From Streptomonospora nanhaiensis (lineage in GTDB: Bacteria > Actinomycetota > Actinomycetes > Streptosporangiales > Streptosporangiaceae), in contig NZ_CP113264.1 of the NCBI RefSeq assembly GCF_026642255.1, positions 6,076,001 through 6,140,000 on the forward strand: a DNA stretch of 64,000 nucleotides, in the 5' to 3' direction. Positions 40,598-49,337 of the stretch are shown here, piece after piece; position 1 is the stretch's first letter, and every line of letters starts with the position of its first letter. Position numbers and translations under genes: made by a program. A model generated the notes under the pieces. The model had not been told where the DNA came from. It saw nothing but the letters and a program-made list of their open reading frames with translations, and did no database searches.

Positions 40598-42043
40598 ATG
40601 GAAGCTCTTGAACTCGCGAGGTGGCAGTTCGGTGTCACCACGATCTACCACTTCCTGTTCGTTCCGCTCACGATCGGACTGTCGTTCATCGTGGCCGTGC
40701 TCCAGACCCTCTGGTACCGCACCGGCAAGCACGAGTACCTCCAGGCGACCCAGTTCTTCGGCAAGCTCTTCCTGATCAACTTCGCCATGGGCGTGGTCAC
40801 CGGCATCGTGCAGGAGTTCCAGTTCGGCATGAACTGGAGCGAGTACTCCCGGTTCGTCGGCGACGTGTTCGGGGCGCCCCTGGCCATGGAGGCCCTGCTC
40901 GCCTTCTTCCTGGAGTCGACCTTCATCGGGCTCTGGATCTTCGGCTGGCACCGGCTCCCGCGCGGCGTCCACCTGGCCTGCATCTGGATGGTGGCGGTCG
41001 GCACCAACCTGTCCGCCTACTTCATCCTCGCCGCCAACGCGTGGATGCGGCACCCGGTCGGCTTCACCGTCAACCCGGAGAACGGGCGCGCCGAGCTCAA
41101 CGACATCTGGGCCGTCCTCAGCAACGACCAGGCCTGGTCCACCTACCTGCACACCGTCTCGGCGGCGTTCATCACCGCCGGCCTGTTCGTCGTGTGCGTC
41201 AGCGCCTACAAGCTCTGGCGCAACCAGCGGCACGGCGACACCGGCACCGAGGGCGTCACGCCGCCCAGGAGCGACTTCGCCCTCTTCCGCGGCACCCTCA
41301 AGGTGGGCCTGGTCTTCACCCTCGTCGCCGGGGCGGTCGTCGTCTTCTCCGGCGACCACCAGGCCAAGCTCGCCGCCGAGTACGAGCCCATGAAGCTCGC
41401 CGCCGCCGAGGCCCTGTGGGAGACCGAGGAGGGGGCCCCCTTCTCCGCCCTGGCCGTCGGCGACACGGAGGAGCGCTACAACCCCATCGACGTCACCGTC
41501 CCGAACGTGCTCAGCTTCCTCGCGACCGGCACGTTCGACGGCGAGGTCCACGGGATGAACAACCTCCAGCAGGCCTACGAGGAGTACTACGGCCCGGGCG
41601 ACTACACCCCCAACGTGTTCGTCGTCTACTGGTCCTTCCGCCTGATGATGGGCTTCGGCCTCTCCGGGGTCGCCGTCGCCGCCCTGGGCCTGTGGCTCAC
41701 CAGGGGCAGGGAGCGCACCCCGACCAACCGGTGGTTCTACCTCGCGGCGATGCTGTCCCTGCCCGCCGCCCTGGCCGCGAACATCTTCGGCTGGGTGCTC
41801 ACCGAGATGGGCCGGCAGCCCTGGACGGTGCACGGCTACCTGCTCACCGCCGACAGCGTCTCGCCCGGGGTGAGCCTCGGGACCGTCGCGATGAGCCTGA
41901 GCATCTTCACCGCCGTCTACGGACTCCTCGCCGTGGTGGAGGTCGGACTGCTGGTCAAGTACGTCAAGGCCGGACCCTCCCACCTCGTCCCCGCCCTGGA
42001 GAACGACGAGGACGAGTCCGAGATCCCGCACTTCAGCTACTAG
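40598..42043 (+). CDS. cydA: Cytochrome bd ubiquinol oxidase subunit I
   Basis: Heme-bearing subunit of the high-affinity quinol oxidase. ATG at 40598 with GAGG upstream (a GTG two codons earlier is also open); 481 aa. Conserved features: the heme-ligand His18 in TTIYHFLFVP, FGMNWSEYSRFVGDVFG, GFTVNPENGR, VYWSFRLMMGFG, and GWVLTEMGRQPW. The region after the sixth helix is short, consistent with the short-Q-loop form. First gene of cydAB, with cydB 12 nt downstream. Confidence 0.97.
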   Translation: MEALELARWQFGVTTIYHFLFVPLTIGLSFIVAVLQTLWYRTGKHEYLQATQFFGKLFLINFAMGVVTGIVQEFQFGMNWSEYSRFVGDVFGAPLAMEALLAFFLESTFIGLWIFGWHRLPRGVHLACIWMVAVGTNLSAYFILAANAWMRHPVGFTVNPENGRAELNDIWAVLSNDQAWSTYLHTVSAAFITAGLFVVCVSAYKLWRNQRHGDTGTEGVTPPRSDFALFRGTLKVGLVFTLVAGAVVVFSGDHQAKLAAEYEPMKLAAAEALWETEEGAPFSALAVGDTEERYNPIDVTVPNVLSFLATGTFDGEVHGMNNLQQAYEEYYGPGDYTPNVFVVYWSFRLMMGFGLSGVAVAALGLWLTRGRERTPTNRWFYLAAMLSLPAALAANIFGWVLTEMGRQPWTVHGYLLTADSVSPGVSLGTVAMSLSIFTAVYGLLAVVEVGLLVKYVKAGPSHLVPALENDEDESEIPHFSY

Positions 42044-42055
42044 GAGCCACGGACC

Positions 42056-43126
42056 ATGGAACTCCCCGTCATCTGGTTCATCGCCATCTCGGTCCTGTGG
42101 ATCGGGTACTTCGTCCTGGAGGGGTTCGACTTCGGGGTCGGCACGCTCCTCCCGTTCATGGGCAGGCGCAACTCCGTCGACCGCCGGGTCGCCATCAACT
42201 CCATCGGCCCGGTGTGGGACGCCAACGAGGTGTGGCTGCTCACCGCGGGCGGCGCCATGTTCGCCGCGTTCCCCGCCTGGTACGCCTCGCTGTTCAGCGG
42301 CTTCTACATCCCGCTGTTCGCCATCCTCATCGCCCTGATCCTGCGCGGCGTCGCCTTCGAGTACCGGGGCAAGCGCGACAGCGACGCCTGGCGGACCTGG
42401 TGGGACCGGGCGATCTTCTTCGGCAGTGCCGCACCCGCCCTGCTGTGGGGCGTCGTGTTCGCCAACATCGTGCGGGGCGTGGCCATGGACGCCGACCACA
42501 TCGTCACCGCCTCCCTGCCGGACCTGCTCAACCCCTACGCCCTGCTCGGCGGGCTGACGACGCTGTCGCTGTTCACCCTGCACGGGGCGATCTTCCTGAC
42601 CCTGAAGACCGACGGGCCGGTGCGGGCGCGCGCCCGGCGGGCCGCCCTGGGCACGGCCTGCGCGGCGGTCCCCGCGGGGGCCGTCTTCCTGCTGTGGACC
42701 CAGGCCGCGTACGGCCACCCGTGGACCCTGCCGCTCGTCGTCGTCGCCGCCTCCGCCCTGGTGAGCGGGGTCGCCGCGGCCTGGAAGGGGCGCGAGGGGT
42801 GGTCGTTCGCGTTCACGGCGCTGACCGTCCTCACCGCCGTCGCCGCGCTCTTCGGGGCGCTCTTCCCGAACGTGCTCCCCTCCACGACCGACCCGGCGTT
42901 CAGCCTGACCGTGGACAACGCGTCCTCCGCGGACTACACGCTCACGGTGATGACGTGGGTGGCGGTGGTCTTCCTGCCGCTGGTGCTCCTGTACCAGGGC
43001 TGGAGCTACTGGGTGTTCCGCCGCCGGGTGACCGGCGCCTCGGTGACCGGGGAGGGCGTCACCGCGCCGGACGGACCGGGGCGCGGGGACGGGGCTGCGG
43101 AGCCCCGGAGGACCCCCGTCGCCTGA
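42056..43126 (+). CDS. cydB: Cytochrome bd ubiquinol oxidase subunit II
   Basis: 356-aa membrane subunit partnering CydA: MELPVIWFIAISVLWIGYFV, EGFDFGVGTLLPF, GPVWDANEVWLLTAGGAMFAAFP, and LRGVAFEYRGK are family hallmarks. About eight to nine helices are visible. The last ~25 residues are a hydrophilic tail. Starts 12 nt after cydA. A strong hairpin (43137-43180) follows, so cydDC may be expressed at a lower level or separately. Confidence 0.96.
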   Translation: MELPVIWFIAISVLWIGYFVLEGFDFGVGTLLPFMGRRNSVDRRVAINSIGPVWDANEVWLLTAGGAMFAAFPAWYASLFSGFYIPLFAILIALILRGVAFEYRGKRDSDAWRTWWDRAIFFGSAAPALLWGVVFANIVRGVAMDADHIVTASLPDLLNPYALLGGLTTLSLFTLHGAIFLTLKTDGPVRARARRAALGTACAAVPAGAVFLLWTQAAYGHPWTLPLVVVAASALVSGVAAAWKGREGWSFAFTALTVLTAVAALFGALFPNVLPSTTDPAFSLTVDNASSADYTLTVMTWVAVVFLPLVLLYQGWSYWVFRRRVTGASVTGEGVTAPDGPGRGDGAAEPRRTPVA

Positions 43127-43136
43127 CCCTCGGGGC

Positions 43137-43180
43137 GGGAGCCCCGCACCGCGGCGCTCCCGGCCCGGCGCGGGGCTCCC
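43137..43180 (+). terminator. Hairpin between cydB and cydD
   Basis: 11-bp stem GGGAGCCCCGC / GCGGGGCTCCC directly after the cydB stop. It may terminate or attenuate, or stabilise the cydAB mRNA 3' end. Confidence 0.6.
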
Positions 43181-43296
43181 CGCGGGGCGGTGACGCCCCG
43201 ATGGATACTGGCCCGGAGCCCGCACCGCGCCACCGTGTGAGAACCGCACACCCCGGGTACCCGCGGGACCCGGCCGAGACGACGAGGACCGCACGC

Positions 43297-45036
43297 ATGA
43301 AACCCCTTGATCCGCGCCTGGTCCGCACCGCGAGCGCGGTCCGGGTGCACCTGGCGGTCTCCGTGGTCAGCGGAGTGCTCATCACGGGCCTGATCCTGGC
43401 CCAGGCATGGCTGCTCGCCCGCGCCGTCACGGGCGCCTGGCAGGGCGAGGGCCTGGACTCGCTGGGCTGGGCGATCGGCGGCGTCGCCGCCATCGCCCTG
43501 GCCCGGGCGCTGCTGTCCTACCTGGCCGAGACCTCCGCCCTGTACAGCGCCGCGCGCACGAAGTCGCAGCTGCGCCGCCGCCTGGTGGCGCACGTGACGG
43601 GGTCCGGCCGGGTGTGGACCGCCGGCCCCGGCGCCGAGGACGGCCAGGGGTCGCCGAAGGCGGGCGAACTGGTGACCCTGGCGACCAGGGGCCTGGACGC
43701 CCTGGACGACTACTTCGCCCGCTACCTCCCCCAGCTCGTCCTGGCGGCGATCGTGCCGTTCGCCGTCCTGGCCGTCGTGTTCCGGGCCGACTGGATCTCC
43801 GGGATCGTCGTCCTGGTGACCCTTCCGCTGATCCCGGTCTTCATGGCGCTGATCGGGATGCACACGCAGGCGCGCACCGACCGGCAGTGGCGGCTCCTGA
43901 GCCGCCTTGGCGGCCACTTCCTCGACGTGGTGGAGGGGCTTCCGACCCTGGCGGTGTTCCGCCGCGCCAAGGCGCAGGCGGCGATCATCCGCCGGGTCGG
44001 CGAGGACCACCGCCGGGCGACGATGGGAACGCTGCGGGTCGCGTTCCTGTCGGCGTTCGCTCTGGAGCTCCTGTCGACCCTGGCGGTGGCGCTGGTCGCC
44101 GTCGAGGTCGGCCTGCGCCTGCTCGGCGGCCACATGGACTACCAGACCGCCCTCCTGGTGCTGATCCTCGCACCCGAGGCGTACCTGCCGCTGAGGGAGG
44201 TCGGCGCCCGGTTCCACGCGAGCATGGAAGGCGTGGCCGCCGCCGAGCAGGTGTTCGCCGAACTGGACCGCAGGCGCGGCGGGGGGACGGCGGAGGGCTC
44301 GGCTCCCCCGGCGACCGGCCGGGCCGCGGCCGCGGCGGGCGGCGACATCCGCTTCGAGGGCGTGGGGATGGGCTACCCGGGCAGGGACGTGCCCGCGCTG
44401 TCCGGGTTGGACCTGGAGGTCGCGGCCGGGGAGCACGTGCTGCTCACCGGGCCCAGCGGCTCGGGGAAGACCACCCTCCTGTCACTGGTGCTGCGGTTGA
44501 CCGAGCCCACGGCGGGGCGGATCAGCGTGCGCGCGCCCGGCGGCGGGTGGGAGTCCCTGGACGGGATCCCGGCCGACGACTGGAGGCTCGGCGTCGCGTG
44601 GGTGCCCCAGCACCCCTACCTCTTCGACGTGTCCGTGGCCGACAACATCCGGCTCGGCGCCCCCGGTGCCTCCCCGGAGCGGGTGCGGGAGGCGGCCCGG
44701 CTCGCCGAGGCCGACGCCTTCGTCCGCGCCCTGCCCGACGGCTACGACACCAGGCTCGGCGAGCGCGGCGCACGGCTGTCGGCAGGGCAGCGGCAGCGGA
44801 TCGCGCTGGCCCGGGCGATGTGCCGCGACGCCCCGCTCGTGCTGCTGGACGAACCCACCGCCCACCTGGACCCGGAGAACGCGGCGGCGGTGCGCACCGC
44901 CGTCGCCAGGCTCCTGGAGGGGCGGACCGCCCTCATCGTCGCCCACGACACCGGTTGGGCGCGCGGCTTCCCCGGAGACACCCTGCGGACCGTGACGCTG
45001 CCACTGCCGACCCGGGAAGGGAGCGTGCCGCGATGA
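43297..45036 (+). CDS. cydD: Thiol/heme ABC transporter CydD subunit
   Basis: One half of the CydDC ABC transporter needed to assemble cytochrome bd; reported substrates are cysteine/glutathione and, more recently, heme. 579 aa: six transmembrane helices (LAVSVVSGVLITGLILAQAWLLA onward, with GMHTQARTDRQWRLLSRLGGHFLD) and an ATPase domain with Walker A GPSGSGKTT, LSAGQRQRIALARA and LLDEPTAHLD. ATG at 43297 with GAGGA upstream. It overlaps cydC by 4 nt (ATGA). Streptomyces often has a fused CydCD; here the halves are separate genes. Confidence 0.94.
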   Translation: MKPLDPRLVRTASAVRVHLAVSVVSGVLITGLILAQAWLLARAVTGAWQGEGLDSLGWAIGGVAAIALARALLSYLAETSALYSAARTKSQLRRRLVAHVTGSGRVWTAGPGAEDGQGSPKAGELVTLATRGLDALDDYFARYLPQLVLAAIVPFAVLAVVFRADWISGIVVLVTLPLIPVFMALIGMHTQARTDRQWRLLSRLGGHFLDVVEGLPTLAVFRRAKAQAAIIRRVGEDHRRATMGTLRVAFLSAFALELLSTLAVALVAVEVGLRLLGGHMDYQTALLVLILAPEAYLPLREVGARFHASMEGVAAAEQVFAELDRRRGGGTAEGSAPPATGRAAAAAGGDIRFEGVGMGYPGRDVPALSGLDLEVAAGEHVLLTGPSGSGKTTLLSLVLRLTEPTAGRISVRAPGGGWESLDGIPADDWRLGVAWVPQHPYLFDVSVADNIRLGAPGASPERVREAARLAEADAFVRALPDGYDTRLGERGARLSAGQRQRIALARAMCRDAPLVLLDEPTAHLDPENAAAVRTAVARLLEGRTALIVAHDTGWARGFPGDTLRTVTLPLPTREGSVPR

Positions 45037-46850
45037 ACCGCGACGACGCCGACAACGCCGGAGCCGCGGGGGCTCCCGGGACGGATGTGCGGACCGGCCC
45101 CGGCGGGGACGCCCCGCCGCTCCCCGGGGGCGGGCGCCGGCGCGACCCGCTGTGGCGGATGGCCGCCCTGGCCCGGCCCCGCGGCGCGAGGTTCGCCCTC
45201 GGGGTCCTGCTGGGCGCCGCGGCCACCGGCGCCGGGGTGGCTCTGCTGGGGGTCGCCGCGTGGATGCTCGCCACCGCGGCGAACCATCCCGGCATCACCG
45301 CGCTGGGCTTCTCCGTGGTCGCCACCCGTGCGCTGGGCGTGGGCCGCGGCGTCGCGCGCTACCTGGAGCGGCTGGTCACCCACGACGCGGCGTTCCGGAC
45401 GCTGGCCGAGGTGCGGGTGCGGGTCTACGAGCGGCTGGCCGCGACCGAGCCGTTCGGGCGCTTCCGCTCCGGCGATCTGGTCTCCCGTCTGGTCAACGAC
45501 ACCGAGGCCACCCTGGACCTCCTGGTGCGCGGGCTGACACCCCCGCTGATCTCCCTGGTGACCGGCGGCGCGACCGCCCTCTTCCTGACGGCGGTGTACG
45601 TGCCGGGCGGGCTCCTCCTGGCCGGCGGCCTGCTGCTGGCCGGGCTCGCGGTCCCGCTCGCCGCCGCCGCGCTGGGCCGGGAGCCGGGCCGGCGGCAGGG
45701 CAAGGCGCGCGGCGAGCTGTCCACCGCGCTCGTGGACACCCTGCACGGGGCACCCGACCTGGTCGCCTACGGCGCGATGGACCGGCAGGTGGAGCGGGTC
45801 GACGCCGCCGACGCCGAGCTGACACGCCTGGCGCAGCGGGACGCGGCGGTCCTCGGCCTCGGCGCCGGGGCGTCCGCGCTGATCACCGGGCTGACCGTGT
45901 GGGGAGCCCTGTTCCTCGGGGTGGCCGCGGTGGAGGGCGGCTCGCTGAGCGCCGTGTCACTGGCGGTCCTGGTGCTGACGACCCTGGCGGCGTTCGAGAT
46001 CGTCGCCCCCCTGCCCGCCGTCGCCGCGAAGCTGGGGGCGATCCGCGCGAGCGGAGCCCGCCTGTTCGGGGTGCTGGACACCTCGCCCGCCACCGCCCCG
46101 CCCACCCGCGCGGGCCTCGACCCCGGCGGCGACCCGACGGTGCGGGTGCGTGACCTGCGGGTGCGCTACGGGCCGGACGAGCCGTGGGCCCTGGACGGGG
46201 TGGACCTGGAGATCCCCGCCGGGTGGACGGTCGCGGTGATCGGTCCGAGCGGGGCCGGCAAGAGCACCCTGGCGTCGGTGCTGCTGCGGTTCCGCGACCC
46301 CGACGGCGGCCGGGTGGAGCTCGGCGGCGAGGACATCACGACGTACCCGGCGGACGAGGTGCGCGGGATGGTGTCCGGGGTCCCGCAGGACCCGCACGTG
46401 TTCGCCTCGACCCTGCGGGAGAACCTGCGGCTGGCCCGGCCGGAGGCGGACGACGGCGAGTTGTGGGAGGCGCTGCGGCGGGCGCGGCTGGCCGACGACG
46501 TCGCGGCGACCCCGAAGGGGCTGGACACGCAGGTGGGCACGCACGGCCTGGGGTTGAGCGGCGGGATGGTGCAGCGGCTGGCCCTGGCCCGCGCCGTGCT
46601 GGCGGCGCCCCGCGTGCTCGTGCTGGACGAACCGACGGCCCACCTGGACCCGGACACCCGCGACGCGGTGGTGGACGACCTGCTCGCCGCCGCCGAGGGG
46701 TTCTCCACCCTGCTGATCACGCACGACATGACGGGTCTGGACCGGGTGGACCGGATCTACGTGGTGCGCGACGGGAGGGTCGTCCAGCACGGGACGCACG
46801 AGGAGCTCGCGCGCGCGGAGGGCTGGTACCGCGACGTCGGCTCGGGCTGA
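45033..46850 (+). CDS. cydC: Thiol/heme ABC transporter CydC subunit
   Basis: Second half of CydDC, 605 aa. A ~40-residue hydrophilic Gly/Pro/Asp leader precedes the membrane domain (FALGVLLGAAATGAGVALLGV; GVGRGVARYLERLVTHD). The ATPase domain has Walker A GPSGAGKST, LSGGMVQRLALARA and LVLDEPTAHLD. The N-terminal leader is longer than in E. coli, and the translation start rests on the 4-nt overlap with cydD and GGGAG upstream. A strong terminator closes the operon. Confidence 0.94.
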   Translation: MNRDDADNAGAAGAPGTDVRTGPGGDAPPLPGGGRRRDPLWRMAALARPRGARFALGVLLGAAATGAGVALLGVAAWMLATAANHPGITALGFSVVATRALGVGRGVARYLERLVTHDAAFRTLAEVRVRVYERLAATEPFGRFRSGDLVSRLVNDTEATLDLLVRGLTPPLISLVTGGATALFLTAVYVPGGLLLAGGLLLAGLAVPLAAAALGREPGRRQGKARGELSTALVDTLHGAPDLVAYGAMDRQVERVDAADAELTRLAQRDAAVLGLGAGASALITGLTVWGALFLGVAAVEGGSLSAVSLAVLVLTTLAAFEIVAPLPAVAAKLGAIRASGARLFGVLDTSPATAPPTRAGLDPGGDPTVRVRDLRVRYGPDEPWALDGVDLEIPAGWTVAVIGPSGAGKSTLASVLLRFRDPDGGRVELGGEDITTYPADEVRGMVSGVPQDPHVFASTLRENLRLARPEADDGELWEALRRARLADDVAATPKGLDTQVGTHGLGLSGGMVQRLALARAVLAAPRVLVLDEPTAHLDPDTRDAVVDDLLAAAEGFSTLLITHDMTGLDRVDRIYVVRDGRVVQHGTHEELARAEGWYRDVGSG

Positions 46851-46857
46851 CCCCGCC

Positions 46858-46894
46858 GGGACCTCCGCGCGGGGCCCGTCCGCGCGGAGGTCCC
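46858..46894 (+). terminator. Terminator of the cyd operon
   Basis: Perfect 14-bp stem GGGACCTCCGCGCG / CGCGCGGAGGTCCC with a 9-nt loop, starting 8 nt after the cydC stop. Confidence 0.8.
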
Positions 46895-46903
46895 GGCCCG
46901 GAT

Positions 46904-46939
46904 CTGACACCCGGGCCGGGTTCCTCTAGTGTTCCCCCG
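46904..46939 (+). promoter_or_regulatory. Leaderless promoter of the EI24 gene
   Basis: CTGACA (46904-46909), 17-nt spacer, TAGTGT (46927-46932), then six bases to the G of the GTG start at 46939, exactly the +1 position. No Shine-Dalgarno precedes this GTG, which agrees with a leaderless transcript. Confidence 0.7.
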
Positions 46940-47895
46940 TGGCCAATCCTGTACGTGAGTTCTTCGGCGGCGTCGGCGTCCTGGCACGCGGCTTCGTCCT
47001 GCTTCTGCGCAAACCGCGCCTGTTCCTGCTCGGGGCCCTGCCCGCCCTGCTCACCTCCCTGGTGTTCCTGGGCCTGCTGGTCCTCCTCGTGGTGAACCTG
47101 GTCGACCTGGCGGCCTGGGCGACGCCCTTCAGCGACGGCTGGGACCCCTTCTGGCAGGGGCTCCTCCGCGGAGCCGTGTCGGTCGGCATCCTGGCCGGGA
47201 CGGTCCTGCTGATGGTGGTGACGTTCACGACCGTGACCCTGACGCTCGGGTCGCCCATCTACGACAAGATCACCGAGCTGGTCGAGGAGGAGCTGGGCAA
47301 CGCGCCCGAGGAGCCCGACGAGTCGCTGATGGCGTCGATGTGGCGTGCCGTGCGCCAGTCGCTGGTGATCGTCGCGGTGTCCCTGCTGGTGTCGGTGCTC
47401 GTCCTCGTGGTCGGCTTCGTCCCTCTGGTGGGGCCCGTGGTCGGCCCGGTGCTGGCCGCCCTGCTGGGCGGGTGGCTGCTGGCGATCGAGCTCCTGGCGA
47501 GCGCGTTCGACCGCCGGAGGCTGACGACCATCCGCGACCGCAGGGAGCACATGGCGAGGCGGCGGATGCGGGTGCTGGGCTTCGCGGTGCCGACCTACCT
47601 CCTGCTGGCGATCCCGTTCGTGGCGGTCGTGGTCTTCCCCGCCGCCACGGCGGCCGGCGCGATCCTCACCCGCGACCTGGTGCCCTCCGGACCTGCCGGG
47701 CTCGCGTCCGGACAGGACGGGCGGGGCGGGCAGGTCGGACCGGGTGGGCAGACCGGGCCGGGCGGGCAGGCCCTCGGCGGCCCGGCCGGGAGCACGCACC
47801 GGGGAGCCCCCGGTACGGAGGGAACCCGGCCGCACCGGGCGTACCCGGGCGACCGGGGCCCGCAGCACCCGCCCCGGGGACCGCACCCGGGCTGA
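46939..47895 (+). CDS. EI24 domain (CysZ-like) membrane protein
   Basis: 318 aa of the EI24/CysZ family: MANPVREFFGGVGVLARGFV, four to six hydrophobic helices (LFLLGALPALLTSLVFLGL; GILAGTVLLMVVTFTTV; SLVIVAVSLLVSVLVLVVG), LGSPIYDKITELVEEELG, and ALLGGWLLAIELLASAFDRR. CysZ members carry sulfate; actinobacterial EI24 proteins are uncharacterised. The last ~70 residues are low-complexity Gly/Pro/Gln, probably disordered. It seems leaderless. The start codon is GTG. Confidence 0.88.
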   Translation: MANPVREFFGGVGVLARGFVLLLRKPRLFLLGALPALLTSLVFLGLLVLLVVNLVDLAAWATPFSDGWDPFWQGLLRGAVSVGILAGTVLLMVVTFTTVTLTLGSPIYDKITELVEEELGNAPEEPDESLMASMWRAVRQSLVIVAVSLLVSVLVLVVGFVPLVGPVVGPVLAALLGGWLLAIELLASAFDRRRLTTIRDRREHMARRRMRVLGFAVPTYLLLAIPFVAVVVFPAATAAGAILTRDLVPSGPAGLASGQDGRGGQVGPGGQTGPGGQALGGPAGSTHRGAPGTEGTRPHRAYPGDRGPQHPPRGPHPG

Positions 47896-48046
47896 GCCCG
47901 GCCGGACGCAGGTCGGCCCGGTCGTCCACAGGTGAGGATCGGGCCTGGTCGGAGGCGCGGTGCGCGCTTAGGCTGGATCCGGGGGACCCGCGCCTGCCGT
48001 CGGGAGGCGGTGGCTCCCCCGGATCCCAGTCTCCCGGGCGAGCCGC

Positions 48047-48076
48047 AGGCGGGCAACCGACCGGTCACCCGCCTGT
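48047..48076. terminator. Hairpin in EI24 / ddl convergent region
   Basis: CAGGCGGG/CCCGCCTG with a 14-nt loop, 76 nt past the ddl stop. The 256-bp interval holds no gene. Confidence 0.4.
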
Positions 48077-48151
48077 GGACGGTGTCGGGACGCGTCACCG
48101 CCCCCGTGCCCGTGCCCGCTCCGGGGGTTCCGCGCCCCTTCGCCCCGCCCG

Positions 48152-49276
48152 CTACCTCAGGCCGGGGGCGCGGCGCAGCGCCGAGGCGATCATCCGCTCG
48201 ATCAGCGCCGCGTAGTCCACACCGGTGGCGGCCCACATCTGGGGGAACGCCGAGGCCGGGGTGAACCCGGGCATCGTGTTGAGCTCGTTGACGAGGATCT
48301 CGCCGTCCTCGGTGTAGAAGAAGTCCACACGGGCCAGGCCCTCGCAGCCCATCGCCTCGAACACGTCCGCCGCCATCGCGCGCAGTCTCGCCGTGGCCTC
48401 CTCCGGGATCCGCGCCGGGATGGTGAGGCTGCTCGTCGAGAGGTACTTGGCCTCGAAGTCGTAGAAGTCGAACCCGTCGGCGACGTGCACCTCGGCCGGG
48501 AAGGACACGTCGGGGGTCCCGCCGTCCTCGGCCTCCAGGACGCCGCACTCGATCTCGCGGCCGACGACCTGCGCCTCCACCAGCACCTTGGGGTCGTGTT
48601 CCCGGGCGGCCTCGACGGCGGCGACCACGGCGTCGGCGTCCGAGGTGTCGCGCACCTTGGTGATGCCGACGCTGCTGCCCGCGCGGGCGGGCTTGACGAA
48701 CACGGTGGCGCCCAGCTCGGCGACGTCGTCCAGCACCCGCTTGCGCTCCGTGCGCCACTGGCGGTCGGAGATCGCGACGAAGTCGCTGGTGGGGATGCCG
48801 TTGCCGCGGAGCATGGCCTTCATGAAGACCTTGTCCATGGCGGCGGCGCTGGAGAACACCCCGGCGCCCGCGTAGCGGACCCCCATCATCTCGAACAGCC
48901 CCTGGATGGTGCCGTCCTCACCGAAGGGGCCGTGCAGCAGCGGCAGGACGACGTCCACCTCGGCGAGCCGTTCGGGGCCCTTCTCCGGGTTGACGACCAT
49001 CAGCTGGCCGGCCGCGTCGAAGGGCAGGGCGAGGTCCGCGCCGTCCTCGGGGACGGTCGGGAGCGCCCGGGTGGCCTCGTCGATGCGCAGCCGTTCGGGA
49101 TCGCCCGAGGTCAGCACCCAGTTGCCCGTCCTGGTGATGCCGACGGGCACGACCTCGTAGCGGTCCCCGTCGATGACGGACAACACGCTTCCCGCGGTGA
49201 CGCAGGAGATCTCGTGTTCGGAACTACGCCCGCCGAAGACGACGGCGACCCGAATCTTGCGCTGCTCGGACGACAT
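48152..49276 (-). CDS. ddl: D-alanine--D-alanine ligase
   Basis: ATP-grasp enzyme making the D-Ala-D-Ala dipeptide for peptidoglycan. 374 aa with VAVVFGGRSSEHEISCVTAG, LLHGPFGEDGTIQG, GAGVFSSAAAMDK, VFVKPARAGSSVGITKV, FYDFEAKYLS, and the metal-binding end VNELNTMPGFTPAS. All family motifs are intact. It is last in a same-strand run with plsC, gpsA and a PLP enzyme. Confidence 0.95.
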   Translation of the reverse strand: MSSEQRKIRVAVVFGGRSSEHEISCVTAGSVLSVIDGDRYEVVPVGITRTGNWVLTSGDPERLRIDEATRALPTVPEDGADLALPFDAAGQLMVVNPEKGPERLAEVDVVLPLLHGPFGEDGTIQGLFEMMGVRYAGAGVFSSAAAMDKVFMKAMLRGNGIPTSDFVAISDRQWRTERKRVLDDVAELGATVFVKPARAGSSVGITKVRDTSDADAVVAAVEAAREHDPKVLVEAQVVGREIECGVLEAEDGGTPDVSFPAEVHVADGFDFYDFEAKYLSTSSLTIPARIPEEATARLRAMAADVFEAMGCEGLARVDFFYTEDGEILVNELNTMPGFTPASAFPQMWAATGVDYAALIERMIASALRRAPGLR

Positions 49277-49337
49277 GCTGCCTGACCTTATCTCGCCAAC
49301 TGATGGAACCGGAACCGGGAGAAATACCCGTGATGTG

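Noticed and set aside
40568..43294. 908-codon frame antisense to cydAB, and 1471-codon frame running through cydA-cydD
   Set aside because: The first has no domain. The second is a shadow of cydAB joined to the real cydD, which begins at 43297.
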